Source: Aphelocoma coerulescens (Eukaryota > Chordata > Aves > Passeriformes > Corvidae). Taken from it: a stretch of DNA of 64,000 nucleotides. Shown piece after piece: positions 1 through 9,778 of the stretch. The translations under genes and the position numbers were made by a program. The DNA lies in NCBI RefSeq assembly GCF_041296385.1, contig NW_027183514.1:310001-374000 (forward strand), given 5' to 3'. The notes under the pieces were generated by a model that ran no database searches, was not told the DNA's origin, and saw only the letters and a program-made list of their open reading frames with translations. The stretch's first letter is position 1. Every line of letters starts with the position of its first letter.

Positions 1-221
1 GGAAAGTGACCCAAAGGGAATAGATGCCAGCAGCCCTATAGGTCAGTGTGGGAGTCCTGTTCCAGATGTCAGACAGATGTTTATTCCCTGTCAGCAAGTC
101 CAGCAGTGGGTCAGTCAGAGAGCACTGGTACTGGTCACAGGACATGATGAAGTAATACACGATCGGCGGTGCAAACACGAGCAGGAAAAGGATGCTTGCC
201 AAGGAAAACCAGTCCACCTCC
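1..221 (-). pseudogene. DHCR7: DHCR7 pseudogene, exon fragment at the left window edge
   Basis: This is the 223-nt exon that encodes the first membrane helix region (VDWFSLAS to LWVTFQ), missing its last two bases because the window starts there. It is identical in layout to 13898-14120 and belongs to a DHCR7 copy whose remaining exons lie to the left of the window. It has no lesion itself; pseudogene status is inferred from the four complete copies. Confidence 0.8.
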
Positions 222-1286
222 CTGTAATCCAAAACAGAGCATTTTGTTTGCCCAGGTTTCAGAGAGATGAGTTACATCAAATAACTTTTTCAGTGGACCT
301 TCTAGACTAACTGGATGAAAACTGAAAATGTCTTCAGGGCACAGACATGTCTGGTGGTCAAACAGCCATTAAAAAATCAGCACAGAACAGACTTTACCAC
401 AAACTCCTCTAAAACTACACTAGCTGATCAGAGCAAGAGATGAGAGAAAATCTCCCCTCCAAAAACCAGATTATTATTACAGACTTCACCTTTTTGATGG
501 CAATCATGGCTCTAACTGGTAGAGTATTCGGTTGAAAGTGATAATGGAATCCCAAGAACATGATGCAAAGCTTGGAAACTTGCAAAAGACAGACCTTGGA
601 CAGCCATACATTGAACTTGCTGTGCCAGCCACTTTTGCTGTTCCCAGCTGCAGTCCAATGCCCTACTAATACCTACTCAGCTCTTGGAGAACTGGGAGAT
701 GCATCCTCAATCTTGCTACAGCGGGACTGATCAGCTGGGAATGCCACAGATGCTGGGATGCTTGTTTTCCAGATCTCATGAAATATTTCTTTCCTAGGAA
801 CTAGAAATGTTACCAATTTTTACTTCCCGGCCTTTCCTGGCCATCTGCATCCTCAGCCACAAGCAGGCTCTGCAGATCGACGTGGCTCTGGGGAAGCAGG
901 GACTCCTGTCTGTGGGCAAAGAAAACAAAGACAACTTGTAAGAAGAGAACCTGGAGCTTCTAGTTAGAAGAGAAAGGACTGTTCAATCAAGGCAGGGGCG
1001 ACGAAGGAAACTTTCTAAAATGGAACAAGCAGCAGAAGCACAGTAGTTTTGCAGAAGAAATTCTCCTTCCAGCACTTGGCTTAGGGAAAAAGCCTGATGT
1101 TGCTACGAGAGACACGAGTTCATGTCTAGTATTGGGTAGCAGACATCGGAGCATTTCGACTATTGGCTTTCCAGGCTCACGCTATTCGAACCTGAGAGTG
1201 AAACTCTTCTAAAAGCCAGAGGTGCTTGGAAGAAATGTTTCTGCTCACACCACGACTGGGGACCGTGCATCATTCATACCTTGCAC

Positions 1287-1513
1287 CTGTCCAAAGGCCT
1301 TCCTCCGTCTGCGCTCCGGCAGCTCTCACCGAGGCTCTGGCAGGGACGGAGGCTCTTGCCAGAAGTATCGCAAGCGTGGAGATCTTCCTCATCCTGCTCC
1401 TCCACTGCTGACATCAGGGAATTCCCTGGAGCTGGGAACGTCTGCCTTTCCTGCTGGAGGATCTTGTTTGGCAGTTCTCTGACGTTCTTCACCTTTGGCA
1501 GTGCCGCAGCCAT
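1287..1513 (-). pseudogene. Candidate first coding exon of the DHCR7 copy at the left edge
   Basis: On the minus strand an ATG at 1513-1511 (context CTCCATGG) opens a stop-free frame of 227 nt to a GACAG|GTGCAA donor at 1287. The exon would end in phase 2, which is what the next DHCR7 exon needs: its first G completes a codon before Glu-Val-Asp-Trp. The encoded 75 residues begin MAAALPKVKN. They are longer than the 32 residues human DHCR7 has before this junction and show little clear similarity beyond the initial Met-Ala-Ala. Orientation, phase and location fit; sequence identity does not prove it. It could instead be a 5' untranslated exon or chance. Equivalent stretches are listed separately. 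Confidence 0.35.
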
Positions 1514-3225
1514 GGAGGTGTAGGACAGATGTTTCCCTCTCCCACTCCCCACTGCCACCAGCTCCCCCTGGGCAATGAGGGGGCTGCCGGCTGAGCGAGG
1601 GCAGCGCCAACGTGCAGCAGCTCAAGGATCCGCTCCCTGCGCGCTTCCCGGGATAGGGCTGCCCTGGGCCTTGGCATGGACAGAGGGTCCCCCTTCTCTG
1701 CTGGCCGTGACCCTCCTGCCCCAGCCTCGCTCAGGTCGATTCATGTGCCTCCCGTGAGGGACGCCCTCCACACAGATCCTGCTTCTGATTCCTTGGATCC
1801 ACAGCACTGTTTCTCCTGGATTTTAGCCACGCCTTCCCCTCTGTAAAGCATAGGGATACATAGGAGGAGTGTGTTGGGCTCCCCTCCACCACTGTTAGTG
1901 GTTTCAGGCCCCCAGGAGCTCTTGTGTCTCCCTTTTTCCCAACGATATCCCCTCCGTCCCCTCCTTCCCGACGCTTCCCCTCAGCAGCACCGAGCCTTTT
2001 CCCGCCCTTTGCTCCCCTCAGCGCTGGCCCCGGCCCCGCTCAGACCACGGCCCCTCGCCGCCGCTGAGGCCCTGCCCACGCCCATCGTCCTGGCCACGCC
2101 CCCTCGGCTGGGAACGGCTCCCCGCCCTCCCCTCCCTAATTAGCGCCCTTCCTTCCTCCCTCCTTAATGCCTCACTAATTCGGCCCCCTGCGGCCAAGGG
2201 CAGGGCTTTGGAGGAGCTCTGTGCGGCAGCCTGGCTGCGTGCGGCAGGCCAGAGACGCCCAGTGTTGTCCCTCCGCTCAGGGCAGGGATCCGGGGCACCG
2301 CGGCCACCCGGGGAAGATGCTCCGTTGCCAGCCCACACCTCCACCAAAGGGAGAGGAGGAAAGCAGGCTGCCAGAGCCACAGAAGCCCTCAAGACTTCCC
2401 CAGCTGGCTCTTCTCCGCCCTGCCCCGCCCCGCCCCGCCCCTTCCAAGGCCGTTTTTACAGGAGCTCCGAAAGAGGCAAAAAAAGACAAACGAGCTCCAC
2501 AGCGAATTCCTGAAAGAAAAATCCAGCAATGGCCAGGAGGCTCCTGTGGCTCCTTCCTGAAAATCAGGGCTATGGGGAACAGGGTGCAGGGTGTCCCAGG
2601 ACACAGAGCTGGACACTGATCCCTCCTGGATCTCCTTGGCACCCCTGTCCCAGGCAAGGATGGTCCTGAATATCCTCCTGGAGCTGTCCCAGGAAAGTCC
2701 CTGCTCCCTGGTGCGGGATGGGAGGGGTAGAGGTGGTCCTCTCACACTCATCCCACTCATTCTCCCCTGCGCTGGCTTTGCCCCTGGGGTGTTGACCCCC
2801 CTTTTTAGGGTGTCCAGCCCTGTTCCCATGGGGAACCTTGGCAGCACCCATGGGCATAACCAACCTTTGTGGGAGGCTGGGAGCACTGGTGAGGGCGGGG
2901 GCTGTTCCTGGTGACCTGGAACTTGGCTCCTGCTGTGAGCCAGGGGCTTTCTGCCTGCTGGGCTGGGGGAACACCCTCACTGAGCTCTGGGACACCCCCA
3001 GCCCCACACCCACTCCTTGCCACAGCTCCTCCCAGACAGCATCCGCTACGCACACGTCCCCCGCTACCGTCCCTCGGCCAGGGGCCTTGTGGCTCATGCC
3101 AGACCCTTCTTCCTCCCCAGGGAGTCTCCTCCCAGGAAAGCGGGAAGCCCCCCGCAGCCCAGGACTCTCCAGCTCAGCCCCCCTGGAGCCAGGCCGCCCT
3201 CTGAGTCCCACGTGCCCTGAGCCAG
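1514..3225. other. GC-rich intergenic stretch upstream of both genes; possible DHCR7 promoter
   Basis: From about 1560 to 2450 the sequence is rich in C and CpG, with several GC-box-like CACGCCCCC and CCGCCC motifs and two TAATTA/CTAATT cores at 2137-2180. Its place just upstream of the minus-strand DHCR7 5' end suggests an old promoter or CpG island. The part from 2450 to 3225 is low-complexity GC-rich DNA with long open frames on both strands that match nothing I recognise. Counterparts are 15413-17129, 29307-31023, 43201-44912 and 57102-58819; unit 5 has an extra 6 bases at about 58033. Confidence 0.4.
2422..2441. repeat. (GCCCC)n short tandem repeat
   Basis: Four GCCCC repeats here; five at 16321-16345 and 30215-30239; four at 44109-44128 and 58010-58029. 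The repeat number separates units 2 and 3 from the rest. It is also a cluster of GC-box-like sites. Confidence 0.9.
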
Positions 3226-4296
3226 GTGGGGACTGGCGGCCGTCTTGGCCACAGCGACCACAAATCAATCGAGTTTCAAACCTCTGACAAGAGGAAAAGG
3301 GCCAGCAAAACCTCAGCTCGGGCCATGAGGAGAGCAGACTTCAGACTGCTCAGGGAACTGCTAAGCAGGGTCTCCAGGGACAATGTTTTTGCAGGTGCTG
3401 GGGTCCATCCGTGCTGGTCAATTTTGAAACATCACCTCCTAAGGGCACAGCAGCAGGAGATTCCCAAATGTCGAAAGCCAAGCAGGCGAGGCAGAAGGCT
3501 TCTTCTCTGGCAAAGAGGATGGAAAAGGAAGCTGTGTGCCCAGTGGAAGCAAGGTCACAAGAAGAATACGGATGTCAGGAAAATTAGTCCTCAAACACCA
3601 CAGCTGTACGTCCAAACAAGAGACAGAGCAGTCCTGTTACTTTGATCGAATAAAGGGAGAGGTCATGGGCATTTCCCACGGGATCTCTCAAGTTGATAGA
3701 GGACGCAGCTTCCTTTATCTCCTAATTACCCAGCTGCATTTCCCTCTCTCTTTCCCCACTGGCTGAGCTACTTGAGAGGTACAGACTTCCCAAATGGCTT
3801 AATACAAACCCCCTTTCTAATGTCTACCCCCCTACCCCCCCCCCCCCCCCCCCCATTCTTTTGCTCCTGTCTCTGTTCTTTTTCTCTAAATCCAGGGATT
3901 AGCAGAGTCTTGAGTGAGTAACAGTCTGTGTCAATTAGTGGAATTCCTATGGAATTTAGGGTTCCTCCCTTTGCTGCTTCTTTCACCTATCAGTATCTGG
4001 CTTTATCTACCATCAGGCCCACAGATAGTTTATAAAGACACCTCCTTCTCATTCCTTCCCCAGAGATGTTTCTCGCCACTGTAGGGAGAACTTTGGTGCA
4101 CTGAAAGCTCAGCTGGAGAGGAAGGTGGCCAGAAATGTGGGGCCCAATAAAAAGAGTGGTTTTAAATATATGCATGGAAAGAAACATTGTAGAAGTAACA
4201 TTGTCCCCTTCCAGGATGTGGATGGTCACCTGACAAACAGGGCCAGGGACACAGCACAGGTGTTTAATGCATTCTTTGCCTCTGTCTTCAACACTC
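3226..4296 (+). mobile_element. CR1-type LINE fragment, split by an LTR-like insertion (unit 1)
   Basis: The plus strand encodes remnants of a CR1 LINE polyprotein linker between endonuclease and reverse transcriptase. Part A (3226-3572) gives SDHKSIEF, RADFRLLRELLSRV and WKQG; part B (4063-4296) gives ALKAQLERKVARNV, NKKSGFKYMHGKK and FNAFFASVF. These match the order and spacing of CR1 motifs known from bird genomes. The two parts join in frame across a 490-base non-CR1 insertion. Both ends of the LINE ORF are missing and the frame is shifted near the insertion, so it is a dead fragment. It lies about 0.7 kb upstream of the kinase start codon. Confidence 0.75.
3573..4062 (-). mobile_element. 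LTR-retroelement fragment (probable ERV 3' end plus LTR) inside CR1, unit 1
   Basis: This block interrupts the CR1 reading frame. Read on the minus strand it starts TGGGGAAGG and ends TTTTCCTGACA, i.e. TG...CA ends as in LTR elements. A purine-rich stretch running into a long G tract (plus-strand poly-C 3835-3854) looks like a polypurine tract next to an LTR start, and a short open frame precedes it. That suggests the 3' end of an endogenous retrovirus followed by its LTR; a longer solo LTR is the alternative. Only a 2-base overlap is seen at the ends, not a clear target-site duplication, so boundaries are approximate. Confidence 0.5.
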
Positions 4297-4864
4297 TTCC
4301 CTCCCTTCGCCGTGGAAAACGTGCACTGTACCAAGGGACACTGCAAAGTCCCTGAAGAGGGCAAGCCCTGCTCAGCAGAAAGCAAACCACCCCTGTTTGA
4401 TCCACAGCATTCCCATGGTGCATCTGAACCCAGTGTGTGCCAGCAACTGGGAAAAAAGGAACCCTATGCCCGTCAAAACCAGAGCAGTGAGAGCACCATG
4501 AGCGCTCCTTGGGAAATCCTGACTTGTTTAGAACAGAGGCAACGCAGAAGTCGGTGAGCTGTTACAGAAAACTCTTCCTGCCCTCGACAGCCAGTTCAGG
4601 AGAGCTCCCCAGAGACACAGGAACTTCAACTCCCTTTGTCTCTGGAAGATCTTCGCAGGCACAGAGTAGTGGCTGTTGCCAGTTGGTACCGCTGCAGTGT
4701 CCTGGGAGCCATGGGCTTGACACTGGTGGCAGCAGCACTCTTCCTGATGTGCCACTTGCTGCAGGGAATGATTCACTGCAGCAGGCTGAGCTCCTGTTCT
4801 TGCTGCCAGGCTTTTTCTGGCCATGTACATCCTTAGGCATGAGCTGGTTCTGCTGATCCCTGAG
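4297..4864. other. Unassigned stretch between CR1 and the kinase promoter
   Basis: I recognise no gene here. The end (about 4795-4870) resembles the stretch at about 805-900 in the DHCR7 first intron, both in plus orientation, sharing TTTYCTGGCCATNTGCATCC-like sequence. Short open frames exist but lack support. Counterparts start at 18191, 32085, 45985 and 59879. Confidence 0.4.
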
Positions 4865-5018
4865 GTGGGCCCAGGGCTATGACGGCACAAAGGGGCTGAG
4901 CGCTGGCGAGAGGCGGGGCTGGGATGTCACCCGGCTGTCCTGGCCCACAGCACTGTGACATCACCGCGCAGTCGCTATGTAACACGGGCCAGCACCTGCA
5001 GCTGCCAGTGCAGTCGCG
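4865..5018 (+). promoter_or_regulatory. Probable proximal promoter / 5' leader of the kinase gene
   Basis: The 150 bases before the kinase ATG hold a CRE-like TGACATCA at 4956-4963 (one base from the consensus TGACGTCA), a GATGTCAC at 4923-4930 on the other side, and a GCTATGTAAC stretch. No proper TATA box or CpG island is visible. CRE-like sites are common in testis-expressed promoters, but that is only a suggestion here. The site is conserved at 18850, 32744, 46644 and 60538. Units 1 and 5 differ from units 2-4 at two bases near 4899-4910. Confidence 0.35.
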
Positions 5019-8000
5019 ATGGGACGTGCCGGAGCCATGTGTGACGGTGTTGTCCCAGTGATTGTGCTTGTCCTGCTGTTGGCCGCTGTGGCTGTCTGGT
5101 GGGCCGTTGGCCACTGGCAACCACGGAGGCGGCAGACAAGGACAGCGAAGAGGCGCAAGCGCCCCGGGGTGCAGCCCAGAGGCTCACGGAGGAAGCGAGG
5201 AGCCCCTGCGGCTCCCAGGTCCTCCAGGCCTCGGGCCACCCCTCGCAAGCGGCCACGTGCTCCCGCGAGCCCCCTGGACAGCCCCTGCAGCTGCGGCCCC
5301 TGCGTGGCAGTGGCCCAGGAGCTGCAGGAACTGATGCTGCTGCTCTGGGCTCGCAATGGGACATGGGTGCCGCTCTACTCTGGGATGTGGCAGGCCTTGT
5401 GGAAAGAACTGGAGGAGCTGCTGAAGCGAGGCCACCTGCCCTGCTGTGGCTCGGCCAGCTCCTCCAGGAGGCTCCATCCCTTCAAGAGGCTGCTCCCAGC
5501 AAGATTCTCCATCCCTGGGAGAGCCTCAAGCCTTGCAAGGATGGCACACCATCAGAGAGCCGCCATCCAGGCAAGAAGCTCAGGCTGTCAGAGATCCTCC
5601 ATCCCGCCAGGAGCGTCCGCTATCTCTGACAGCCTCCATCGCCCGCAGACGCTCCGTGAGACCTGCAGTCAGCCTGCAGAAAGTGCAGAGCCTGTGCACA
5701 GGTCTCCCAGCTCCCTTGGACTCATGGACTTCAACAACACGGGCACAACCCTGACAACTGACGTTGCCAGGGAAAGCCCAGAAGTCCAAGTGGGAGCCCA
5801 GCCCGATCCAGGGGAGCCTTGTCAGGAGCAGGTGCTGGAGCAGCGAGTGAGCTGGAGCCAGCAGTTGCCGGCCCACAGCTCCCAGGACGCTGTGCCGGCT
5901 GCGCCAGCTGGCAACAGCTCTTGCCTGGTGGCGGAGACGAGCCTCAAGACACCCAGGAGGTTCCTCCATCTCCAGGAAGCTGCTCCGAGACGGCCACCGA
6001 CTACCAGGAAGGCCTTGCTGGTAGCAGGTGAGATCTGAGGAGCTCTCTGAGGCTCCCTTGGGGCTCTTGAGGGGCATCCCCAGGCCAGGCCAGGGCCCTT
6101 GAGAGCAGCCGAGTCCCTGGCTGTTTCCAGTGCTTCTGATGCCACAGCTTCAAAAAACCCCTCTCTGGTTTGCAGCTGCTCCTGACACCCCCCTGTGCGA
6201 GTCCTCGGGCTGTAGCCCCAGCAGTCCTCAAGAGCAGAGTCCAGCCCACGACGCCGGGGACAGCGACGGTGCCGCCCTGCCCCGCTGCCCTCCGGCTCCT
6301 GCAGCCGCCTCTGCGCGCTCCCCTGCCCCAGCTCTGGCGCTCGCCAGCCCGACGGCTGCAAGGCGGTGGCCGCTGCCCGGCGCGCAGCAGGAAGCAGGTC
6401 AGAGCAAGGTGGCCCGCGGTGGCTCGGCCCGCTTCACTCGCGGGCACTTGGCCGGGGGGGCCCTGGGCGCAAGGCTGATGGCTCGGTCTCGGTCGCAGGG
6501 CAAAAGAAGAAGCTGCAGGAGCTGTACCAGCTGGGCCCGCAGCTGGGCAGCGGTGGCTTCGGCACCGTTTTCTCGGGCATCCGCCTCTCGGACGGGAGCC
6601 CGGTAAGTGGCCGGGACGGCGGGGCGCGGGACGAGGGCCAGGGGCGGGGCAGGGCTTGAGCTCAGCCCCGTCTCTCGTGGGCTTGCAGGTGGCCATCAAA
6701 CGCGTGGCCCGGGAGAGCGTGGTGCAGTGGTACGAGCTGGTGAGTGAGTGAGCGGGGCCACGGCGCCAGAGCGCCAGAGCGGGGCGTGGCGGGCAGGGAT
6801 AAGGCCGGGCCCCGAGGGCGGGAGGCGGCGCAGGGCGGGGGGAGCGGGCGTGGGCTCAGCGTGCGAGCCGGAGCAGGGCGGGCCCGGGGATGCCAAACAC
6901 CGGTGGTGGGGCCGGGCAGGGGGGCACCCCCCAAGCATCCCCTGGGCGGGAGGAAGCCCAAGCACCAGGGAGGCTGCCCAAGGGGGCACTGGGGCATCCC
7001 AGGCACGGGGCAGCACAGCAGCCCCAGGGCAGCATCAGGCCTGCTGGAGGCACTGTCTCCTCCCCACAGCCCGACGGCACCCGCGTTCCCATGGAGATTG
7101 TGCTCATGGAGAAGGTGGGCTCTGGCTGCCACAACATCATCCAGCTCCTCGACTGGTTTGAGCTGCCTGACAGCTTCCTGCTGGTCATGGAGCGTCCGGA
7201 GTCATCGCAGGATCTCCTGGACTTCCTGCTGGAGCAGGGCTTCCTGTGCGAGGAGATGGCGCGCTGGCTTTTCTGCCAGGTGCTGGAGGCCGTGCGGCAC
7301 TGCACCGCCTGCGGCGTCCTGCACCGGGACATCAAGCCGGAGAACCTCCTCGTGGACCCGGAGAGTGGCGACCTGAAGCTCATCGACTTCGGTTGCGGCA
7401 CCTTCCTCCAGGAGCAGGCCTTCACGCAATTTGCCGGTGAGCCCACAGGCCGGGCCCCGCTCCCAGTGCCAGGCACTGCACGGCCCCGTTCCCTCCTGGG
7501 CTGCGGGCTGCGGCATTCAGCCGGCTGCCGGCTGCCCTTTGGCACGGGCCAGATGCTGTGCCCCAGGAGCCGGCTGCCGGCCCTGCCCACAGAGGGGGGC
7601 TGCCAAAGCCAGGCCCCGGCCGCTCGGCTTGGCAGGCCCGCAAGGGCTTGGGCTGCTCCGCTGGCCTTGTCTGCCTTGCAGAACGGTTTCCTGGCTTTGG
7701 CCAATTGGCTGGGGGACGGCGGCTGGCCCCGGGGGGAAGTTGTGGCCACTGGTGCAGCCCCTGCTTCTGCCAGGAGGCTGGCACCAGGCTCTGGAAGGCA
7801 GCAGCCTGCGCCTGGACAGCGCCGCCTGTGTCCCCTAGGAACACACCTGTACAGCCCACCCGAGTGGATCTGCCTTGGCTGCTACCACGGCCATTCGGCG
7901 ACCATCTGGTCCCTGGGCGTGCTGCTGTACGTCATGGTCTGCGGGAACGAGCCCTTCCAGGACGACCGTGGCATCGTGTCGGGGCAGCTCTTCTTCTGGC

Positions 8001-8446
8001 AGCAGGTCTCTCCAGGTTGGTGTCCGGCCTCAAGAAGGCAGGCTTTGGCAGATGGCACCGCGCAGCCCAGCGTGGCCCTCACGCAGCTCCGCGGGAGGTC
8101 GATCTGCCCTCAAGGGCTGGCCGCAGGCGGCGGCCCGTGACCACGGTGGGGTCGGTGTGGCCCGCTTGGCTGCAGGAGGTGGCGCGTGTCCTGCCGTGCC
8201 GCTGTCCCGCAAAGGGCAGAGTCAGCCGGGAGGCCGGCACAGCTCTGAGCACACGCAGCACGGCCCGGGCCCTGCGGGCGCCGGGAGCAGCTGGGCAGGA
8301 GCCTTCTGCAAGTGACCGGCGCTTTCTGGCTTCTCTCCCCAGAGTGCCAACATCTGATCCGCTGGTGTTTGTCCAAGCACCCCGCGGACAGGCCAGCGCT
8401 GGAGGAGATCTTGCGCCACCCTTGGCTGCGGGGCGGGCGTCTTTGA
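5019..8446 (+). CDS. PIM1-like serine/threonine kinase with N-terminal membrane-anchor extension, copy 1 (7 exons)
   Basis: Exons 5019-6027, 6176-6397, 6499-6602, 6689-6739, 7070-7436, 7839-8015 and 8343-8446 have GT-AG introns and consistent phases (1,1,0,0,1,1), giving 677 residues. Residues 411-677 are a PIM-type kinase: glycine loop LGSGGFGTV 426-434, ATP lysine K449 in VAIK, alpha-C glutamate E471, PIM-specific hinge ERP 503-505, HRDIKPEN 547-554, DFG 568-570 and YSPPEW 589-594. PIM kinases phosphorylate Ser/Thr in basic contexts and are controlled mainly by abundance. The first exon adds 336 residues: a hydrophobic stretch (about 11-33), an Arg/Lys-rich segment (36-80), CSCGPC at 90-95, a Leu/Trp-rich probably helical block (98-137) and a Ser/Pro-rich linker. 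By the positive-inside rule the kinase would face the cytosol. ATG 5019 is the first in frame before the hydrophobic segment. A poly(A) signal lies at 8510-8515. Kinase identity is certain; the first exon is inferred from splice phase. Confidence 0.9.
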
Positions 8447-9332
8447 TGCCTTGCCGGAGCCTCTGCAGCACCCGGTTGCCGAGTCCCACGCAGGAGTGAG
8501 GACTCGAGAAATAAAAGAACCACAAACCCATGCCGGGGTGTCAAGTCTGCTCCTGGTTAGCAACTTCAGCTAAAGAACCCTCTTGGGAAAAGGGGTGATC
8601 AGAGTGTTCCCTTCAGCCTTTGTCAAGCTTTTGATGCCTTTCCTCCAGGCATCATGGCACTTTTGTGTCTTCAAGCACAGGCTGTAGTCCAGGCAGGAGG
8701 GGCTGTAACAAGCCAAGAAATGCAACAGTGAAACAACAGCCGCCCTTTCAAACTGAGGCGGCCACTTGGCTTCACCTGAAGTGATACGTGGGCTCATGTG
8801 TGCATTCCAAGGGCCAGCGGGTGGCAGGGACAGAGATGCTGCTCCTCTCCAATGCTGGGAGAAGAATCAGAAATGGCAAAAGGTCATTTCAGGTTGAGCC
8901 CTGACAAAACTCTTCCTCTTTCTTCCCCTGAAATGGGAGGCAGGGCTGCGCCTTTGACCAGCTGGGTCTGCAGCCTCGTAAGCCATGGGCATGGAGCCCA
9001 CAGGAAATGTTGAGATGCTGGAGTTGCTCCCATGGTGCTGGGCCCATTGCAGCCCTCAAAATACCTTTCTCTACCCTCAAAACAACTGGTAGAGATGGAA
9101 AGTGCAGTAACCAGTCTAGCCACAGGAAAGCACCCAGGTGCCTTCCCTGGCCCTGTGGGCAGGTGCCAGCTGCAAACCTGTGCCACCTTCTGTCTACTGC
9201 CCTGACCTACCACTACAGGCTTTGGGAAAAAAACATACTTCTTCAGAAATGAGGAAGGGGCAGTCAATAGCTAACTCATGGAAGCACGAGTTAACTATTG
9301 GGAGACAGCAAACGTTAGTTCAGACAGCAGAC
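8447..9332. other. Kinase 3' flank, no gene recognised
   Basis: The first 70 bases are the kinase 3' untranslated region, ending at the AATAAA at 8510-8515. The rest is unique-looking, moderately AT-balanced sequence without recognisable coding or repeat structure. Counterparts follow the stops at 22340, 36234 and 50134. Confidence 0.5.
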
Positions 9333-9778
9333 TGTAATTACAAAACCTAAGAAACCAAATTTGCCCTACTCTTGTCAAGATAGAGGGCACAAGGATCATC
9401 TCAGAGACCGCTGAAACATTCCTCAAAGGACTACGCATGCCCAGGGAGAAAGGTGAAAAAGTTCACTGAGAGGAAGACTACTGGCCTTCATCAGAAAAGA
9501 CCCCCGAGGAAGAGGAGAGGCCTTCCTCAGCGCGGCCACCAGGACACACAGCGCATGCGTGGCCCATATGCTAATGACTTCCGAGAAATAATTTGTATAA
9601 CCACACCTGTCCCAAGGAATGTGATGAATATTCCTAATTTAACCCATAATACTTGTGTTGTAGAGAGCACCAGGTGTGTGTTTGGAGGAGCGATCCCCAC
9701 ACACCCGGCGCGCCGAATAAAGCAAATACCCGCTTCTCTGACTCTGTCTCTGAAGTGTCTCCTGGCCCGGTTGCGGCA
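9333..9778 (+). mobile_element. Probable solo LTR between the two gene 3' ends, unit 1
   Basis: The stretch has a promoter-then-poly(A) order typical of a retroviral LTR: a TATA-like TGTATAA at 9594-9600, then AATAAA at 9716-9721, a CT-rich segment, and an end GGTTGCGGCA at 9778. No flanking retroviral genes are seen. The left end is uncertain; 9333 is the nearest TG that gives a usual LTR length, and no target-site duplication was found. It lies between the kinase poly(A) signal and the DHCR7 3' end. Confidence 0.45.

Noticed and set aside
2570..3268. 232-codon minus-strand open frame
   Set aside because: It is low-complexity Gly/Pro/Ser/Arg, has no recognisable motif, lies in a GC-rich stretch with long frames on both strands, and overlaps no splice-consistent gene model.
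3573..4062. CR1 interruption as an intron
   Set aside because: Ends do not form a plausible GT-AG pair restoring a coding frame in a LINE that is already broken, and TG...CA ends with a G tract fit an LTR element better.
5099..5629. 176-codon frame overlapping kinase exon 1
   Set aside because: It is an alternative frame of the same GC-rich exon, and only the 5019 frame joins the kinase exons in phase.
6856..7749. 297-codon minus-strand open frame antisense to the kinase
   Set aside because: It spans kinase exon 5 and two introns and reads as the complement of GC-rich kinase codons, so it is a shadow frame.
6890..8140. 416-codon plus-strand frame as a single-exon kinase gene
   Set aside because: It contains the kinase exons 5 and 6 but lacks the glycine loop and ATP lysine and reads through introns. 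The spliced model explains all motifs. The stop-free intron is kept as a finding.
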